NCBI RefSeq assembly: GCF_017377505.1
Contig: NZ_JAFREN010000011.1
Coordinates: 1-64,000, forward strand
Direction of reading: 5' to 3'
Source of the DNA: Enterococcus sp. DIV0212c
Lineage (GTDB): Bacteria; Bacillota; Bacilli; Lactobacillales; Enterococcaceae
DNA: 64,000 nucleotides
The translations under genes and the position numbers were made by a program. A model generated the notes under the pieces. It was not told the origin of the DNA. It did no database searches and worked only from the letters and a program-made list of their open reading frames with translations. Shown here piece by piece: positions 21,522-32,453 of the stretch (positions are counted from its first letter, which is position 1; every line of letters begins with the position of its first letter).

Positions 21522-21694
21522 CGATTTCTCCTATCTGCTTACGTCCTTAGGTAAAGCTAATACAAGCAACTTTTCTTACTAATGAAATAATACAATTTTT
21601 TTCAGAAAAAATTTACATAATTATGAAACAATCTGTTTCAAAAATAAAAAAACAACAGTTCTTTATCCTGAAAACCCACCTACAGCAAGCAAAA

Positions 21695-21736
21695 CAAGGC
21701 TATAACAAAACAGTTAAATGTTTTGCTACAGCCTTG
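21695..21736 (-). terminator. Terminator of the Mga-like regulator gene
   Basis: An 18-bp stem from CAAGGCTATAACAAAACA to its near-complement ending GCCTTG has two wobble positions and a six-base loop. The minus-strand T-tract is modest. It separates the regulator from the WxL operon; the operon promoter presumably lies in 21522-21690. Confidence 0.7.
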
Positions 21737-21812
21737 ATAATGATAGAAAAAAGATATAAAAACGATATGAAAAATTTATATATTCTTTTTTGTAAATTAT
21801 AATTTCGATAAT

Positions 21813-23321
21813 CTAAAAAACTTTTTCATAAAAAATTCGATTGATGGCATCGATCATTTTTCCCCATTGTTCTGGGTTCAACTGTTCATCAAAGTAGAAA
21901 TGTTCCGTTGGTGGATTGACCGCTTCATAAGAGTCTGAAATAACCAAGTCAGCAGCCAATACATCGTTAGTAAAAACGATTCGATCTTGATTATAGACAT
22001 CTAATATAACCTTTTTAATTCCATCTGCCAAAATTAAATTATTATTAAAAATAACACAAATCGACATACTACCTGCTCTTTTACTTAAATAAATACCAGA
22101 ATAAATCGTCAATGTCAGAATCGACATAACACCTTTCGAGGAATTCTTGTTTATTTTAGAATAAAATTCCTGCTGCTCAATGATTTTTGTAATCTTTTGA
22201 AAAACCACCACATTTGCTTCATCATAGTCGATCATTGAATGAAAAGATAGCCCATTTTTGTAATAACCTGACGTATCAATATTGATATGTTTGATCGAAA
22301 TCAGTAAAATAATCAGATAAAAATAAAAATTTATATAGCCCTCTTCCGTATAATCTAGCTTAAATTCCTTTTGAATTTCTGTCATCAATTTGGTGGTATA
22401 TTCAGCTATTTCTAGTGAAGACTGTTGATAATCTTGAACGATTTTCTTTTTCGTTTCTAGCGAATCTAAATTGTAAACCAGCCCTCTAGTTGCATACAAC
22501 AATAAAGCCCGTTCTTTATGATATAGCTCATCCGTCAGTCGATGTTTTAACACTGACAGAAATTCTGTATCATTCGTATCAAAATAGGCAATATCTGCCA
22601 TAAATTCCGGCGACATTTCAATATTTTTTTTCTGCCAAAGGACTCTTTTTAAGGTAATCAATTGGATAAATCGCAGCTTCGCTCGTTGAGACTCTGACAA
22701 AGAAGTGGCATGATCAAAATAGGCTTCAGTTTCTTTGACTTCCGTCCAATCTTTCGGATAATTGGTGTAGAAAAAGGGCGTGTATTCTGTCGACTTAAAA
22801 ACAGACCAATAGGCATAAAAAGTAAATAAGCGAATACCGAGTTCATTCCCTGTTAAGCCGCTGGAATGCTGATCAAAAGTAATCTTTCCGCCAAAGGGAA
22901 TCAGCATTTTTTTTAATAACCGCAGTTGTTTATAAATGGATGAACTGCTCATATGTAGATCAAGTGCCATTGCTTCAATCGACACATATTGTTTTTTCAA
23001 TAGCGCATCTAAAATGAAAAAAATACCGCTTTGCTCAACGTAAAATAAATGAATATAATCGATCAGATAACCAATACTATAGGTTTCAGCGGTTCTGACT
23101 TGATATGTACCTGTTCGGCTGCTTTGATTTAGATGAACTTTCCCATCAAATGTCTGTTCCACCTCTTGTGACAAATCATTGATGTACCTGCTCAGGGTAC
23201 TCTTGGTGAGCTCATGCTTTTGCATTAAATCATTGAAACTCATGCCATGTTTTGAGAAAACGATTGATTTAAATAATTCAAACTTCAGCCGTTCTTTTTT
23301 TCCCATGAAAGAATTTTGCAT
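21813..23321 (-). CDS. Mga-like helix-turn-helix transcriptional regulator
   Basis: This 502-aa regulator has two N-terminal helix-turn-helix segments, at about 20-55 (KHELTKSTLSRYINDL) and about 95-130 (LHMSSSSIYKQLRLL). Long helical regions resembling the PRD-like domains of Mga follow, then an EIIB-like C-terminal region (about 410-500). This is the architecture of virulence regulators of the Mga/AtxA class, whose activity can be tuned by PTS phosphorylation. The start at 23321 is used because GGAGG lies five bases upstream. It lies immediately upstream of WxL locus 1 on the same strand and is likely its activator. Confidence 0.83.
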   Translation of the reverse strand: MQNSFMGKKERLKFELFKSIVFSKHGMSFNDLMQKHELTKSTLSRYINDLSQEVEQTFDGKVHLNQSSRTGTYQVRTAETYSIGYLIDYIHLFYVEQSGIFFILDALLKKQYVSIEAMALDLHMSSSSIYKQLRLLKKMLIPFGGKITFDQHSSGLTGNELGIRLFTFYAYWSVFKSTEYTPFFYTNYPKDWTEVKETEAYFDHATSLSESQRAKLRFIQLITLKRVLWQKKNIEMSPEFMADIAYFDTNDTEFLSVLKHRLTDELYHKERALLLYATRGLVYNLDSLETKKKIVQDYQQSSLEIAEYTTKLMTEIQKEFKLDYTEEGYINFYFYLIILLISIKHINIDTSGYYKNGLSFHSMIDYDEANVVVFQKITKIIEQQEFYSKINKNSSKGVMSILTLTIYSGIYLSKRAGSMSICVIFNNNLILADGIKKVILDVYNQDRIVFTNDVLAADLVISDSYEAVNPPTEHFYFDEQLNPEQWGKMIDAINRIFYEKVF

Positions 23322-23440
23322 AGATGCCTCCAATCTACTATTTTACCTACTGTCCTAAGCTTCATTCTTATTATAGAACACTTTAGATATCTATCCTTGA
23401 TAAACGCTCATGCAACTTTTCTACACTAAAAATAAAAAAG

Positions 23441-23488
23441 GAGAACAAAAGAAACTCCTATTATATCTTGGAGTGGCTTTTGTTTCTC
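23441..23488 (-). terminator. Terminator downstream of ymdB
   Basis: The imperfect stem GAGAACAAAAGAAACTCC/GGAGTGGCTTTTGTTTCTC is followed on the minus strand by CCTTTTTTATTT. Confidence 0.7.
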
Positions 23489-23511
23489 TTCTATCTAAAT
23501 ACATAACTCGT

Positions 23512-24309
23512 TTATTCTTGGAATGGACGATCTTCACTGATCTGGATCGGTTCGATTTTTTTTGCTTGTCCTGTCTGATCATCAATATCAATCACACAAG
23601 CTGATAATATGCTCCGACCTTCGTCAACGACTTCAAAACGTTTTGGTAATGCTGTCCTGAATTTCTCAATGATTGGTCCACGCTTCATACCTAAGATACC
23701 ATCATAAGGACCTGTCATGCCGACATCACTAAGAAAAGCTGTGCCAGCTGGTAAAATCCGAGCATCATTAGTCTGCACATGCGTGTGTGTGCCCACAACT
23801 GCGCTAACGTGTCCATCTAAAAACCAACCCATTGCTTGCTTCTCACTAGTTGTTTCGCCATGAAAGTCGACAAAAATCAACGGAGTCCGTTTGCGTGCTT
23901 CTGTGATTAATTCTTCTGCTTTGCGAAATGGATCATCAATATCTGCCATAAAAACACGTGCTTGCATGTTGATAACTGCTAACTCAAGTTGGTTAACTTT
24001 GACAAAAACCATCCCTTGCCCTGGTGTGCCTTCTGGAAAGTTAGCTGGGCGGAGCATTTTTTTAGCATCGTCGATAAATTCGAAGATCTCTTTATTATCC
24101 CACGTATGATTGCCTAATGTGACAACATCTACACCGTCTTGTAAGAACTTCTTATATATCTTACCCGTGATCCCGCGACCTGCTGCAGCATTTTCGCCAT
24201 TAAGAATCGTGACTTGAGGACGATATTTTTTCTTTAGTTTTGGTAAATAGGTGGTTATCGTATCGCGACCTAGTGATCCAACTACGTCTCCTATAAATAA
24301 TATACGCAA
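23512..24309 (-). CDS. ymdB: YmdB family metallophosphoesterase
   Basis: YmdB-type enzymes are binuclear metal phosphodiesterases; the Bacillus protein hydrolyses 2',3'-cyclic nucleotides and influences biofilm and sporulation decisions. This copy has 265 aa. Metal and active-site motifs are GDVVGSLGRD (about 7-16), NGENAAAGRGIT (about 38-49), GNHTWDN (about 66-72), FHGETTSEKQA (about 149-159) and GTHTHVQT (about 173-180). In Bacillus the gene adjoins rny; here rny is 23 kb away. Confidence 0.93.
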   Translation of the reverse strand: MRILFIGDVVGSLGRDTITTYLPKLKKKYRPQVTILNGENAAAGRGITGKIYKKFLQDGVDVVTLGNHTWDNKEIFEFIDDAKKMLRPANFPEGTPGQGMVFVKVNQLELAVINMQARVFMADIDDPFRKAEELITEARKRTPLIFVDFHGETTSEKQAMGWFLDGHVSAVVGTHTHVQTNDARILPAGTAFLSDVGMTGPYDGILGMKRGPIIEKFRTALPKRFEVVDEGRSILSACVIDIDDQTGQAKKIEPIQISEDRPFQE

Positions 24310-24476
24310 AAAACTTCCTCTTCTCTTTTGATTTCTGTTTTTATTATAGAGGTTTTTCGTGTGGAAGGGAAGGGTTGGTCATTTATTGCGTTATAATGAC
24401 TTTTGCATATGTATATTCACTTTTTCTTTTCTTAGAATTTTTATGGTATTTCTACTATTATAAGGGTTGATTTTAC

Positions 24477-24526
24477 GCACACTAAAAAAGGTTACATTCG
24501 AAAATATAACCTTTCCTATAGTGTGC
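24477..24526 (-). terminator. Terminator of the beta-glucoside PTS operon
   Basis: An outer stem GCACACTA/TAGTGTGC surrounds an inner stem AGGTTA/TAACCT with a T6 run on the minus strand. Confidence 0.75.
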
Positions 24527-24527
24527 T

Positions 24528-26277
<1,750 letters not shown>

Positions 26278-26278
26278 C

Positions 26279-27520
26279 TTAGGCTTCCTCCGCTTTTAGC
26301 AATTCTTCTTTATAAATTTGATTGTCATATACTTTCAAGAATGGATAGTAGATAAATCCTGTTAAAACTAATGATACCCCTAATAAAACTAGCCCATTTA
26401 AATCACCATTGATCAGCCAAGTTTGGATACCCACTGGCAAATACCATAAAGCAAATGGTTTTGTCGGAATACTGACCCAGCCAAGTTGGAAAGAAAGATA
26501 AGTTATCGCTGGTACTACAATACCTGAAATCCACATCGGCACCATCAACATTGGATTAAAAACGACCGGTGCGCCATATACCAATGGTTCATTGATATTA
26601 CACAATGAAGGAACGATCGATGACTTTCCGATAGCCCGCAAACGTTTTGACTTTGTGAATAACATAAATATAGAAAGCATTAAAGTAGAACCTGCTCCCC
26701 CGATCCAAACCCAACCTTGCAATGTTTCGTTAGTTAAAATCAACGATGGATCCACACCGCGTGCTAGATCAGCCGCATTTTGTCCCACTGCCTGCAAACC
26801 AATTGGCACATACAGCGGCTCTAAAACCCAACTACTGATACCAAATGAATATAGGAACGCTTGAATAAACATAATCAACACAAATCCCCAGAAACTTTGC
26901 GACACATTAACTAACGGAGATAAAATCCAATATATGCCATCATACAGATTAATATTAAAAATAAAAATCGCGACCCAGCCAATCGCTAAAATCAAAAAGG
27001 TGGGCGCAATGCTGTCAAATCCTTCTACTAGAAATGGCGGCATCATGGTATCTTCCTTAAATAAACTAAATTTCGAAAACTTATCCATTACAAATGCTAC
27101 AAACAATCCCCCAACAATTGCTGCAAACATACCGCCAGAACCTAATTTAGCAAATTCGATGATGATATCGCCTTCTTCATTAAATGTCGGAAAAACCAAC
27201 ATCAAGAAAAATGCGATCCCAATCATCCCAGCTTGTTTTTTTAATTTATGTTTCTTCTTTTTCTCCAACAGCAGATACGGAATAAAAAAAGCTACGAAAA
27301 CTGATGCTAAACCAAAACTAAAACTGCTGATTGGCGAAATATCTGGAAAATTTGGAATATATTCTTCAAAAATAGCAAAAATTGTCACTAGTGAACCGAC
27401 TAAAATCATTGGCATTACCGTTGTCATGGCTTCTTGAATAGCACCGATCCAAGGATTTTTCGTTATTTTGTTAGCTTTTGGCGCAAAAACATTTGTCATC
27501 CAATCAATAATCTTTTTCAT
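26279..27520 (-). CDS. PTS cellobiose/beta-glucoside-type EIIC permease
   Basis: This membrane component translocates and phosphorylates the sugar. It has 413 aa and about ten hydrophobic helices. It has EIIC-Lac/Cel signatures: NPWIGAIQEAMTTVMP near the start, CNINEPLVYGAPVVFNP in the substrate loop (about 298-314), and a short cytoplasmic C-terminus. It is the second gene after EIIB in the leftward operon EIIB-EIIC-EIIA-GH1. It is somewhat shorter than typical ~430-450 aa members. Confidence 0.93.
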   Translation of the reverse strand: MKKIIDWMTNVFAPKANKITKNPWIGAIQEAMTTVMPMILVGSLVTIFAIFEEYIPNFPDISPISSFSFGLASVFVAFFIPYLLLEKKKKHKLKKQAGMIGIAFFLMLVFPTFNEEGDIIIEFAKLGSGGMFAAIVGGLFVAFVMDKFSKFSLFKEDTMMPPFLVEGFDSIAPTFLILAIGWVAIFIFNINLYDGIYWILSPLVNVSQSFWGFVLIMFIQAFLYSFGISSWVLEPLYVPIGLQAVGQNAADLARGVDPSLILTNETLQGWVWIGGAGSTLMLSIFMLFTKSKRLRAIGKSSIVPSLCNINEPLVYGAPVVFNPMLMVPMWISGIVVPAITYLSFQLGWVSIPTKPFALWYLPVGIQTWLINGDLNGLVLLGVSLVLTGFIYYPFLKVYDNQIYKEELLKAEEA

Positions 27521-27543
27521 TTTTCTCCCACCTAGTTTTTAAT

Positions 27544-27861
27544 CTAATCTGCCATTAATGACAATGCAAAATTCAATGTTCCTTCCCCATTTAGCGCACC
27601 GTAATACTCATCTGGAATAAAATCATAAGGGATCGAATCAAATTCACTCATCGTTTCTTTTAACTCTGCTTCCATATAACGTAAATGCGGACCGAACAAC
27701 ACTACATCTTTTTCATCGATATAATCTTCGATTTCAGAATCTCCAACCGCTTCAACCGTTACTGACAACCCTTGCGTCTTAGCACTTTTTTTCATGCTTT
27801 GAGCTAAAAAGCCGCTAGATGCTCCGCCACCGCAAACTAATAAAATATTTTTCTTGGTCAT
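27544..27861 (-). CDS. PTS lactose/cellobiose-type EIIB component
   Basis: This phosphotransfer protein of 105 aa carries the active-site Cys at residue 10, in the P-loop LLVCGGGASSGFL. The downstream IDEKDVVLFGPHLRY segment is typical of the family. ATG at 27861 is preferred over 27867, because GGAGG lies eight bases upstream of the former and only two from the latter. It is the first gene of the PTS operon and is divergent from the LicR-type gene. Confidence 0.93.
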   Translation of the reverse strand: MTKKNILLVCGGGASSGFLAQSMKKSAKTQGLSVTVEAVGDSEIEDYIDEKDVVLFGPHLRYMEAELKETMSEFDSIPYDFIPDEYYGALNGEGTLNFALSLMAD

Positions 27862-27967
27862 ATTCATTTCCTCCTTTGATCTTTTACACTCAAATTATCT
27901 CGATTTTCTGTCACGTAAGCAATCCAACCTTTTGCACTAGTAAACACTCACGGTGAAAAAGTGTGAT

Positions 27968-27996
27968 TTGTGGGTTTTGGTCTAAGACTATATAAT
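27968..27996 (+). promoter_or_regulatory. Promoter of the LicR-like regulator gene
   Basis: TTGTGG and a perfect TATAAT are separated by 17 bp. They end 56 bp before the chosen start codon of the activator gene. Confidence 0.65.
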
Positions 27997-28052
27997 GAAG
28001 CCAAGAATAATCGAAGCATATGTTTAAAAAAAAGACTGTGGGGGAAAGTGCG

Positions 28053-29942
28053 ATGAAAAAATTATCTGAAGAACAATTGATAAAATATCTTCGCGTAAAC
28101 GGTCTGACTTCTTCTAGTCAGTTAGCCCATACTTTTTTGGTTTCAACTAGAACGATTAAAAACTACATCAAAAAAATCAATGCGCGCCAGACTCAAAAAC
28201 TGATTCAAGCGACATCAAAAGGGTATGTTATCGACCAAAATGAATCAGTCGACCTATCTTCAAAAGAAGTCAGTCGAGAACAGATATTGACTGAAAAACT
28301 TATTTATTTAGTCACACCCATCAATAAATACGATTTAGCAGAACAGCTTTTTATCAGCCTTTCTACTTTAGAGCGAACGATCAGTAAAGCAAATAAGGAA
28401 TTAAGTAAATGTCACTTGAAAATCATCAGTCAAGAAAATAGTGTCTATTTATCTGGCGCTGAAGAAAAGAAACGCGCGTGGATCAGAGAACAGTTTTATC
28501 ATGAAACAAGTGCTGATTTTCTCCACTTGGCAACGATTCAAGCGGCCTTTTACGGCTATGACTTGGATGAGTTGAAACTGACGATTACCCAAATTCTTAA
28601 AGAAAATAACTTATATATCAACGGCTATACTTTAAATAGCATTATCTTACACATAGTAGTTGCGATGGAACGAATCTATGACAGCAATCAAATCGTAGAG
28701 ATAGATATTCCAGAAATCGATGCGCGTCTAGCAGCAGAACATCGCTCAGCCATTGATATTGCGAACTACATTCAGCGTACTTATGATATTTCCTTAAAAG
28801 AAAGTGAAATTTCTTATATGACGATTCTTTTAAAAAGTAAAACAACCTTATTGAATTACGCAGATATCAAAGAAGATTTGAAAGAATATATCGCAGACGA
28901 AAGTATTAAATTGTCTAATCGAATTTTAAAGAAAATCAATGAAGAATTTTTACTCTCTTTAGATGATGAAGATTTCTTCATCAAATTTTCCCTACATTTA
29001 CAAAACCTACTAAGTCGTAATCGGGAAAAACAAGTTGCCTTAAATCCGATGACCAAAGAGATCAAAGAGAACTATCCATTGGTTTATGATTTAGCTGTTT
29101 TTGTCTCTAATGAATTAGAAGAATATTTAGGATCAGAAATTGCGGAAGATGAAATCACTTACTTAGCTTTTCATTTAGGTGCTTATTTTGAGCATGCTAA
29201 AATAAACCAAAGTAAGTTGTTTGCTACCTTGATTTGTCCTAGTTATTACGATATGCATGTCGATCTTTCTGAGAAAATTTTAGCAGCGTTTGATTATGAA
29301 TTAGACATAAAAAAAATCATTACAGAGGTTGATGCGCCGATTTCTAACCTAAATCAAGAGCTGATTATTTCTACGATCGTACTACCAAGCAATGTAGAAT
29401 ATGTAAAAATCACACCTTTTTTCAATGAAAAAGATAAAGAAAGCCTCACACAAGCAGTCAAAAAAATAAATTTAAGTAAGCAACAGCTAAAAATGAAAAA
29501 AATAATCGAACAGTATTTTTCTAAAGAGTTATTTGAAAAAAATCAACATTTAGAAACGAAATATCAGCTGATTCATCGCATGTCCGCACACTTAACTGAG
29601 TTAAACCGAGTAAAGCCAAATTTTGAAGAAGAAATCCTTAGGCGTGAAAAAATGTCCTCCACAAGCTTTGGTAACGGTCTGGCCATGCCTCATTCGATGG
29701 AAATGAATGCATTAAAAACGTCCCTCTACTTTGTGATCAATGAAGAGCCGCTGCTTTGGGACGAAGAATATGTACAAATCGTCGTGATGATGGCCATGAA
29801 CAAGTCTGAACGAAAAGAATTTCGGAAAATATTTAATTTGATTGTTGAATCTTTGGATAATCAAGAAACGATCGAGGCATTGTTAAAAGCGGCTTCTTAT
29901 GAAGAGTTTGTGAGTTGTTTAGTGGATTCGTTTAGGTTTTGA
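28053..29942 (+). CDS. LicR/BglG-type PTS-regulated transcriptional activator
   Basis: This multidomain activator has 629 aa: N-terminal helix-turn-helix segments (about 1-145), two PRD domains with conserved His (about 180-385, e.g. IVVAM and YLAFHLGAYFEH), an EIIB-like domain with Cys in LICPS (about 400-480), and an EIIA-Fru/Mtl-like domain (about 485-629) with the phosphorylatable His in GNGLAMPHS. Phosphorylation by the PTS couples its activity to sugar supply. It is divergent from the beta-glucoside PTS operon, its probable target. The start is ATG at 28053 with GGGGGAAAG upstream; an ATG at 28020 lacks a ribosome site. Confidence 0.92.
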   Translation: MKKLSEEQLIKYLRVNGLTSSSQLAHTFLVSTRTIKNYIKKINARQTQKLIQATSKGYVIDQNESVDLSSKEVSREQILTEKLIYLVTPINKYDLAEQLFISLSTLERTISKANKELSKCHLKIISQENSVYLSGAEEKKRAWIREQFYHETSADFLHLATIQAAFYGYDLDELKLTITQILKENNLYINGYTLNSIILHIVVAMERIYDSNQIVEIDIPEIDARLAAEHRSAIDIANYIQRTYDISLKESEISYMTILLKSKTTLLNYADIKEDLKEYIADESIKLSNRILKKINEEFLLSLDDEDFFIKFSLHLQNLLSRNREKQVALNPMTKEIKENYPLVYDLAVFVSNELEEYLGSEIAEDEITYLAFHLGAYFEHAKINQSKLFATLICPSYYDMHVDLSEKILAAFDYELDIKKIITEVDAPISNLNQELIISTIVLPSNVEYVKITPFFNEKDKESLTQAVKKINLSKQQLKMKKIIEQYFSKELFEKNQHLETKYQLIHRMSAHLTELNRVKPNFEEEILRREKMSSTSFGNGLAMPHSMEMNALKTSLYFVINEEPLLWDEEYVQIVVMMAMNKSERKEFRKIFNLIVESLDNQETIEALLKAASYEEFVSCLVDSFRF

Positions 29943-30062
29943 GGATTAAGTAGCACTTCGTTTGTCGACTAAAGTATGTAACTAACAAAACTAAGAATGA
30001 AAAAGAGCATTAAAAAATTCCTAAATAATCATTGGTTAAAAGTGTACAAGAATGACACGCTT

Positions 30063-30092
30063 ACCAAATAAAGGAATTTGGTGTTCTTTTTT
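30063..30092 (+). terminator. Terminator of the LicR-like gene
   Basis: ACCAAAT (30063-30069) pairs with ATTTGGT (30075-30081), followed by GTTCTTTTTT on the plus strand. The stem is short but the T-run is good. Confidence 0.55.
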
Positions 30093-30255
30093 GATGCAAC
30101 AATGAACCCAAAAAAATATACGCTGGATGTAGCATTTTCTAGGTCTTAGCTTTCTAGAATGTTTTTTTAGGATCTCTTTTCTTCTCATTATTCTCACTTC
30201 CTTGTGCTTTCTCAATGAACATGGAAATTTTTATAATTGAGGATTTTAAAAAATA

Positions 30256-30374
30256 ACTGAGAAGTGACTGGGACATAACTCTAAGAGTCACATTCCAGCC
30301 ACAAGAAATCCGATTAAACGATTGGAGTAGAAGCATTATCGGAGTTAAATACTCCTATCCCAACCTCACTCAGT
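30256..30374. repeat. Dispersed intergenic repeat with inverted ends (short copy)
   Basis: The ends are inverted: ACTGAG..TGACTGGGACA at the left is complementary to ATCCCAACCTCACTCAGT at the right. The interior shares TGGGACATAA and the AATCCGA-like stretch with the element at 62161-62329, in opposite orientation and with the centre missing. The remaining region 29943-30404 shows no gene apart from the terminator at 30063. Confidence 0.6.
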
Positions 30375-30404
30375 CATTGTTAAGCTATTATTATTACTTT
30401 TCAA

Positions 30405-31238
30405 TCATTTCCAAATAACCGGAATTGTTGCTTCACCAGAATAAGTCCAGTCTTCAACATGCCAAGAAAAGTGTAGTTCTTTTGTATCAGGTGACAGTTG
30501 TGCCCATGACAACACGTCATCTTGATAGGTGAAATTTTGATCTTCACTTTCGATGATTACTTTTGCGCCCTTATCGACAAAGACTTTAGGTAAAACAATT
30601 GGGCTGACCATTGTATAGTTTGTCATGCTTTTTTTTAGTGCAATAGGTTCAGTAAATCCTTCTGATTGCACTCTAATACTCTTTAAATTACTTAAAGAAT
30701 CTAAAACAGATAAATCAAATAACGGACGAACTTTACGATCTTTTTCACCTAGTAACGCTCTATACTCATCTGTCGTTTCAGAATTATTCCGTAAATCAAG
30801 TCTCTCTAATTTAGATAGATTTTTCAAAAAATCAATCGAGTAAAACGAACCTGATATCTCCAAATTTTTCATTTTTGTATTTTTACTTAATAATCTAGGG
30901 TCTATGACAGAAGTCTCACCTTCACCACCAAATGCTTCTAAATTAGTCAAGTGCTGGATTCCCTCCAACGTGCTGTAACCTCCATCTGACTCCATAGCAT
31001 GAACTGTCGCTAAATTCGCTTTAGTAAAGAGTTGAAATTGATCACGTAGACTTGCTTCATCTTCCGTTTCGCTTCCACGTATTTCATAAGCCAAAGATTC
31101 TTTCATGGCTTCCGGCACCACATATACATATGGAAACTCGTCCATGTAACTAGCTTCTGCCTTTACTTGATAACCAACTAACCCAACTATTGACAACGCT
31201 AAACTCCCTACAGCTACTTTTAATACTTTATTTTTCAT
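30405..31238 (-). CDS. Small secreted internalin-like LRR protein
   Basis: This predicted secreted protein of 277 aa has a signal peptide at about 1-28. A helical cap containing DEFPYVYVVPEAMKESL follows, then only three or four LRRs (about 90-190, e.g. LTNLEAFGG, KMKNLEISG, LSKLERLDLRNN). It ends in an Ig-like cap, WTYSGEATIPVIWK. This final motif parallels the end of the larger LRR protein at 3064-5022. No anchor motif is present. It lies downstream of the lipoprotein gene after a 437-bp gap with a terminator, so it is a separate unit. It may bind WxL or WxL-interacting proteins at the surface, but that is inference from proximity. Confidence 0.8.
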   Translation of the reverse strand: MKNKVLKVAVGSLALSIVGLVGYQVKAEASYMDEFPYVYVVPEAMKESLAYEIRGSETEDEASLRDQFQLFTKANLATVHAMESDGGYSTLEGIQHLTNLEAFGGEGETSVIDPRLLSKNTKMKNLEISGSFYSIDFLKNLSKLERLDLRNNSETTDEYRALLGEKDRKVRPLFDLSVLDSLSNLKSIRVQSEGFTEPIALKKSMTNYTMVSPIVLPKVFVDKGAKVIIESEDQNFTYQDDVLSWAQLSPDTKELHFSWHVEDWTYSGEATIPVIWK

Positions 31239-31617
31239 ATTTAATCTCCCCCTTACTTTTATAATATCATCGACTTTTTTTCATGTCTATATGTTTTTTT
31301 ATGAATAGTATCTACTTATCTCTTTTTAGAAAACATACGTAAAAAAACCATTTAATAAGCATTTTAAATCAAAATATTTTTTAAAAGAACAGAAAAAAAT
31401 CGATTCCCTTCTATTTTATTTGTTTTTTTATTTTAAATATTATCACTAAAAATAGGCTGACTGTTTAAGTGTCGATCAATTATGAAATGCTCTAAATAAT
31501 TTCAGCCTATCTCTCATCTGTCAACATTTATTACCTCAATCAAATTCAACTGTTCCTATCCTTTAATCACTAGACACTATATGACATTTGTCATGTAGTC
31601 ATGTTTTATCAGCAAAT
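31239..31617. other. Gene-free AT-rich gap
   Basis: No open frame with a ribosome site and no repeat was seen. The region probably holds the promoter of the LRR gene at its left end. Base composition is more AT-rich than that of the flanking genes. Confidence 0.5.
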
Positions 31618-31666
31618 AAAGCGAGACTATGACATCACTCAAAGAGTCGTATCATAGTCTCGCTTT
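31618..31666 (-). terminator. Terminator of the lipoprotein gene
   Basis: The perfect 15-bp stem AAAGCGAGACTATGA/TCATAGTCTCGCTTT has a 19-base loop that itself contains ACTC/GAGT. It lies 10 bp after the stop codon. Confidence 0.75.
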
Positions 31667-31675
31667 ATTTAATCA

Positions 31676-32383
31676 TTATTCAATCGAAATCAATCCATAT
31701 ATTTCTTTTACACGCTTGTCCTCATCAAATGAAATAGTTAGCAGGCGGCTAACGCCCTGTTGTTTTTTTGCTATTTCACGATCATTATAAATTTCAATTA
31801 ATTGGTTAGAACTCTCGTCTTTTACTTGTGAAATTTTCTTCTCTGCTCGTTTCATCACCTGATCCAACTCTGGCAATCTCAGCGCTTCACCTAATCTTCT
31901 TACTAGTAAATCAAGCGATTCTCCTTGAAGTGTATGGTCTGACACTATATTTTGAATCAGTATCGATTGCTTTGTTAAATAAACGTGTTGTTTTTGTTGG
32001 TTCACTTGAAACTGGGCTTCTGCAAATCCAATATAATTAGGAGAGCTAGCCTCTTTTCCTGTAATAACACCTTGAATCGTCAGATTCTCTGCCTCACTTT
32101 TTATTGCGTATTGTGCTTGGTTCTCTATCTTTAACACTTTTTGTGTTAACGTCAATGACTGCTCAAAAAAGGACGGCATCATTAAATCGAACTTTTCTTC
32201 CATTAACTTTTCTGCTTCTGTTTTAGAGAGTTCTGGATAATCTAACGAACTAAATAACTTGGTGCGTGACTTCGACCATTTTGCTTCATCATTCTTTGGT
32301 TCAGCAGTACTTTTTCCATTGCTATTAGCACATCCTGAAAGGAATAATAAGCAAAAAACGATTATTATTTTGGCTTTCTTCAT
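31676..32383 (-). CDS. Lipoprotein of unknown function, WxL locus 2 region
   Basis: This 235-aa lipoprotein has the lipobox LFLSGC with the lipidated Cys at about residue 18. The mature part is a mixed alpha/beta domain with no recognised motif; the pattern of alternating strands (YAIKSEAENLTIQGVI, QFQVNQQKQHVYLTKQ) suggests a small sheet domain. GGGAG gives an eight-base spacer. It follows the YfhO-type gene by 70 bp and probably belongs to the same unit. I do not recognise the family. Confidence 0.7.
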   Translation of the reverse strand: MKKAKIIIVFCLLFLSGCANSNGKSTAEPKNDEAKWSKSRTKLFSSLDYPELSKTEAEKLMEEKFDLMMPSFFEQSLTLTQKVLKIENQAQYAIKSEAENLTIQGVITGKEASSPNYIGFAEAQFQVNQQKQHVYLTKQSILIQNIVSDHTLQGESLDLLVRRLGEALRLPELDQVMKRAEKKISQVKDESSNQLIEIYNDREIAKKQQGVSRLLTISFDEDKRVKEIYGLISIE

Positions 32384-32453
32384 CCGTTATTCTCCCTTTA
32401 GCTGTGATTCACCACAGTTTCATTTACTATACAGTCCACTATATTTCCAAAGG

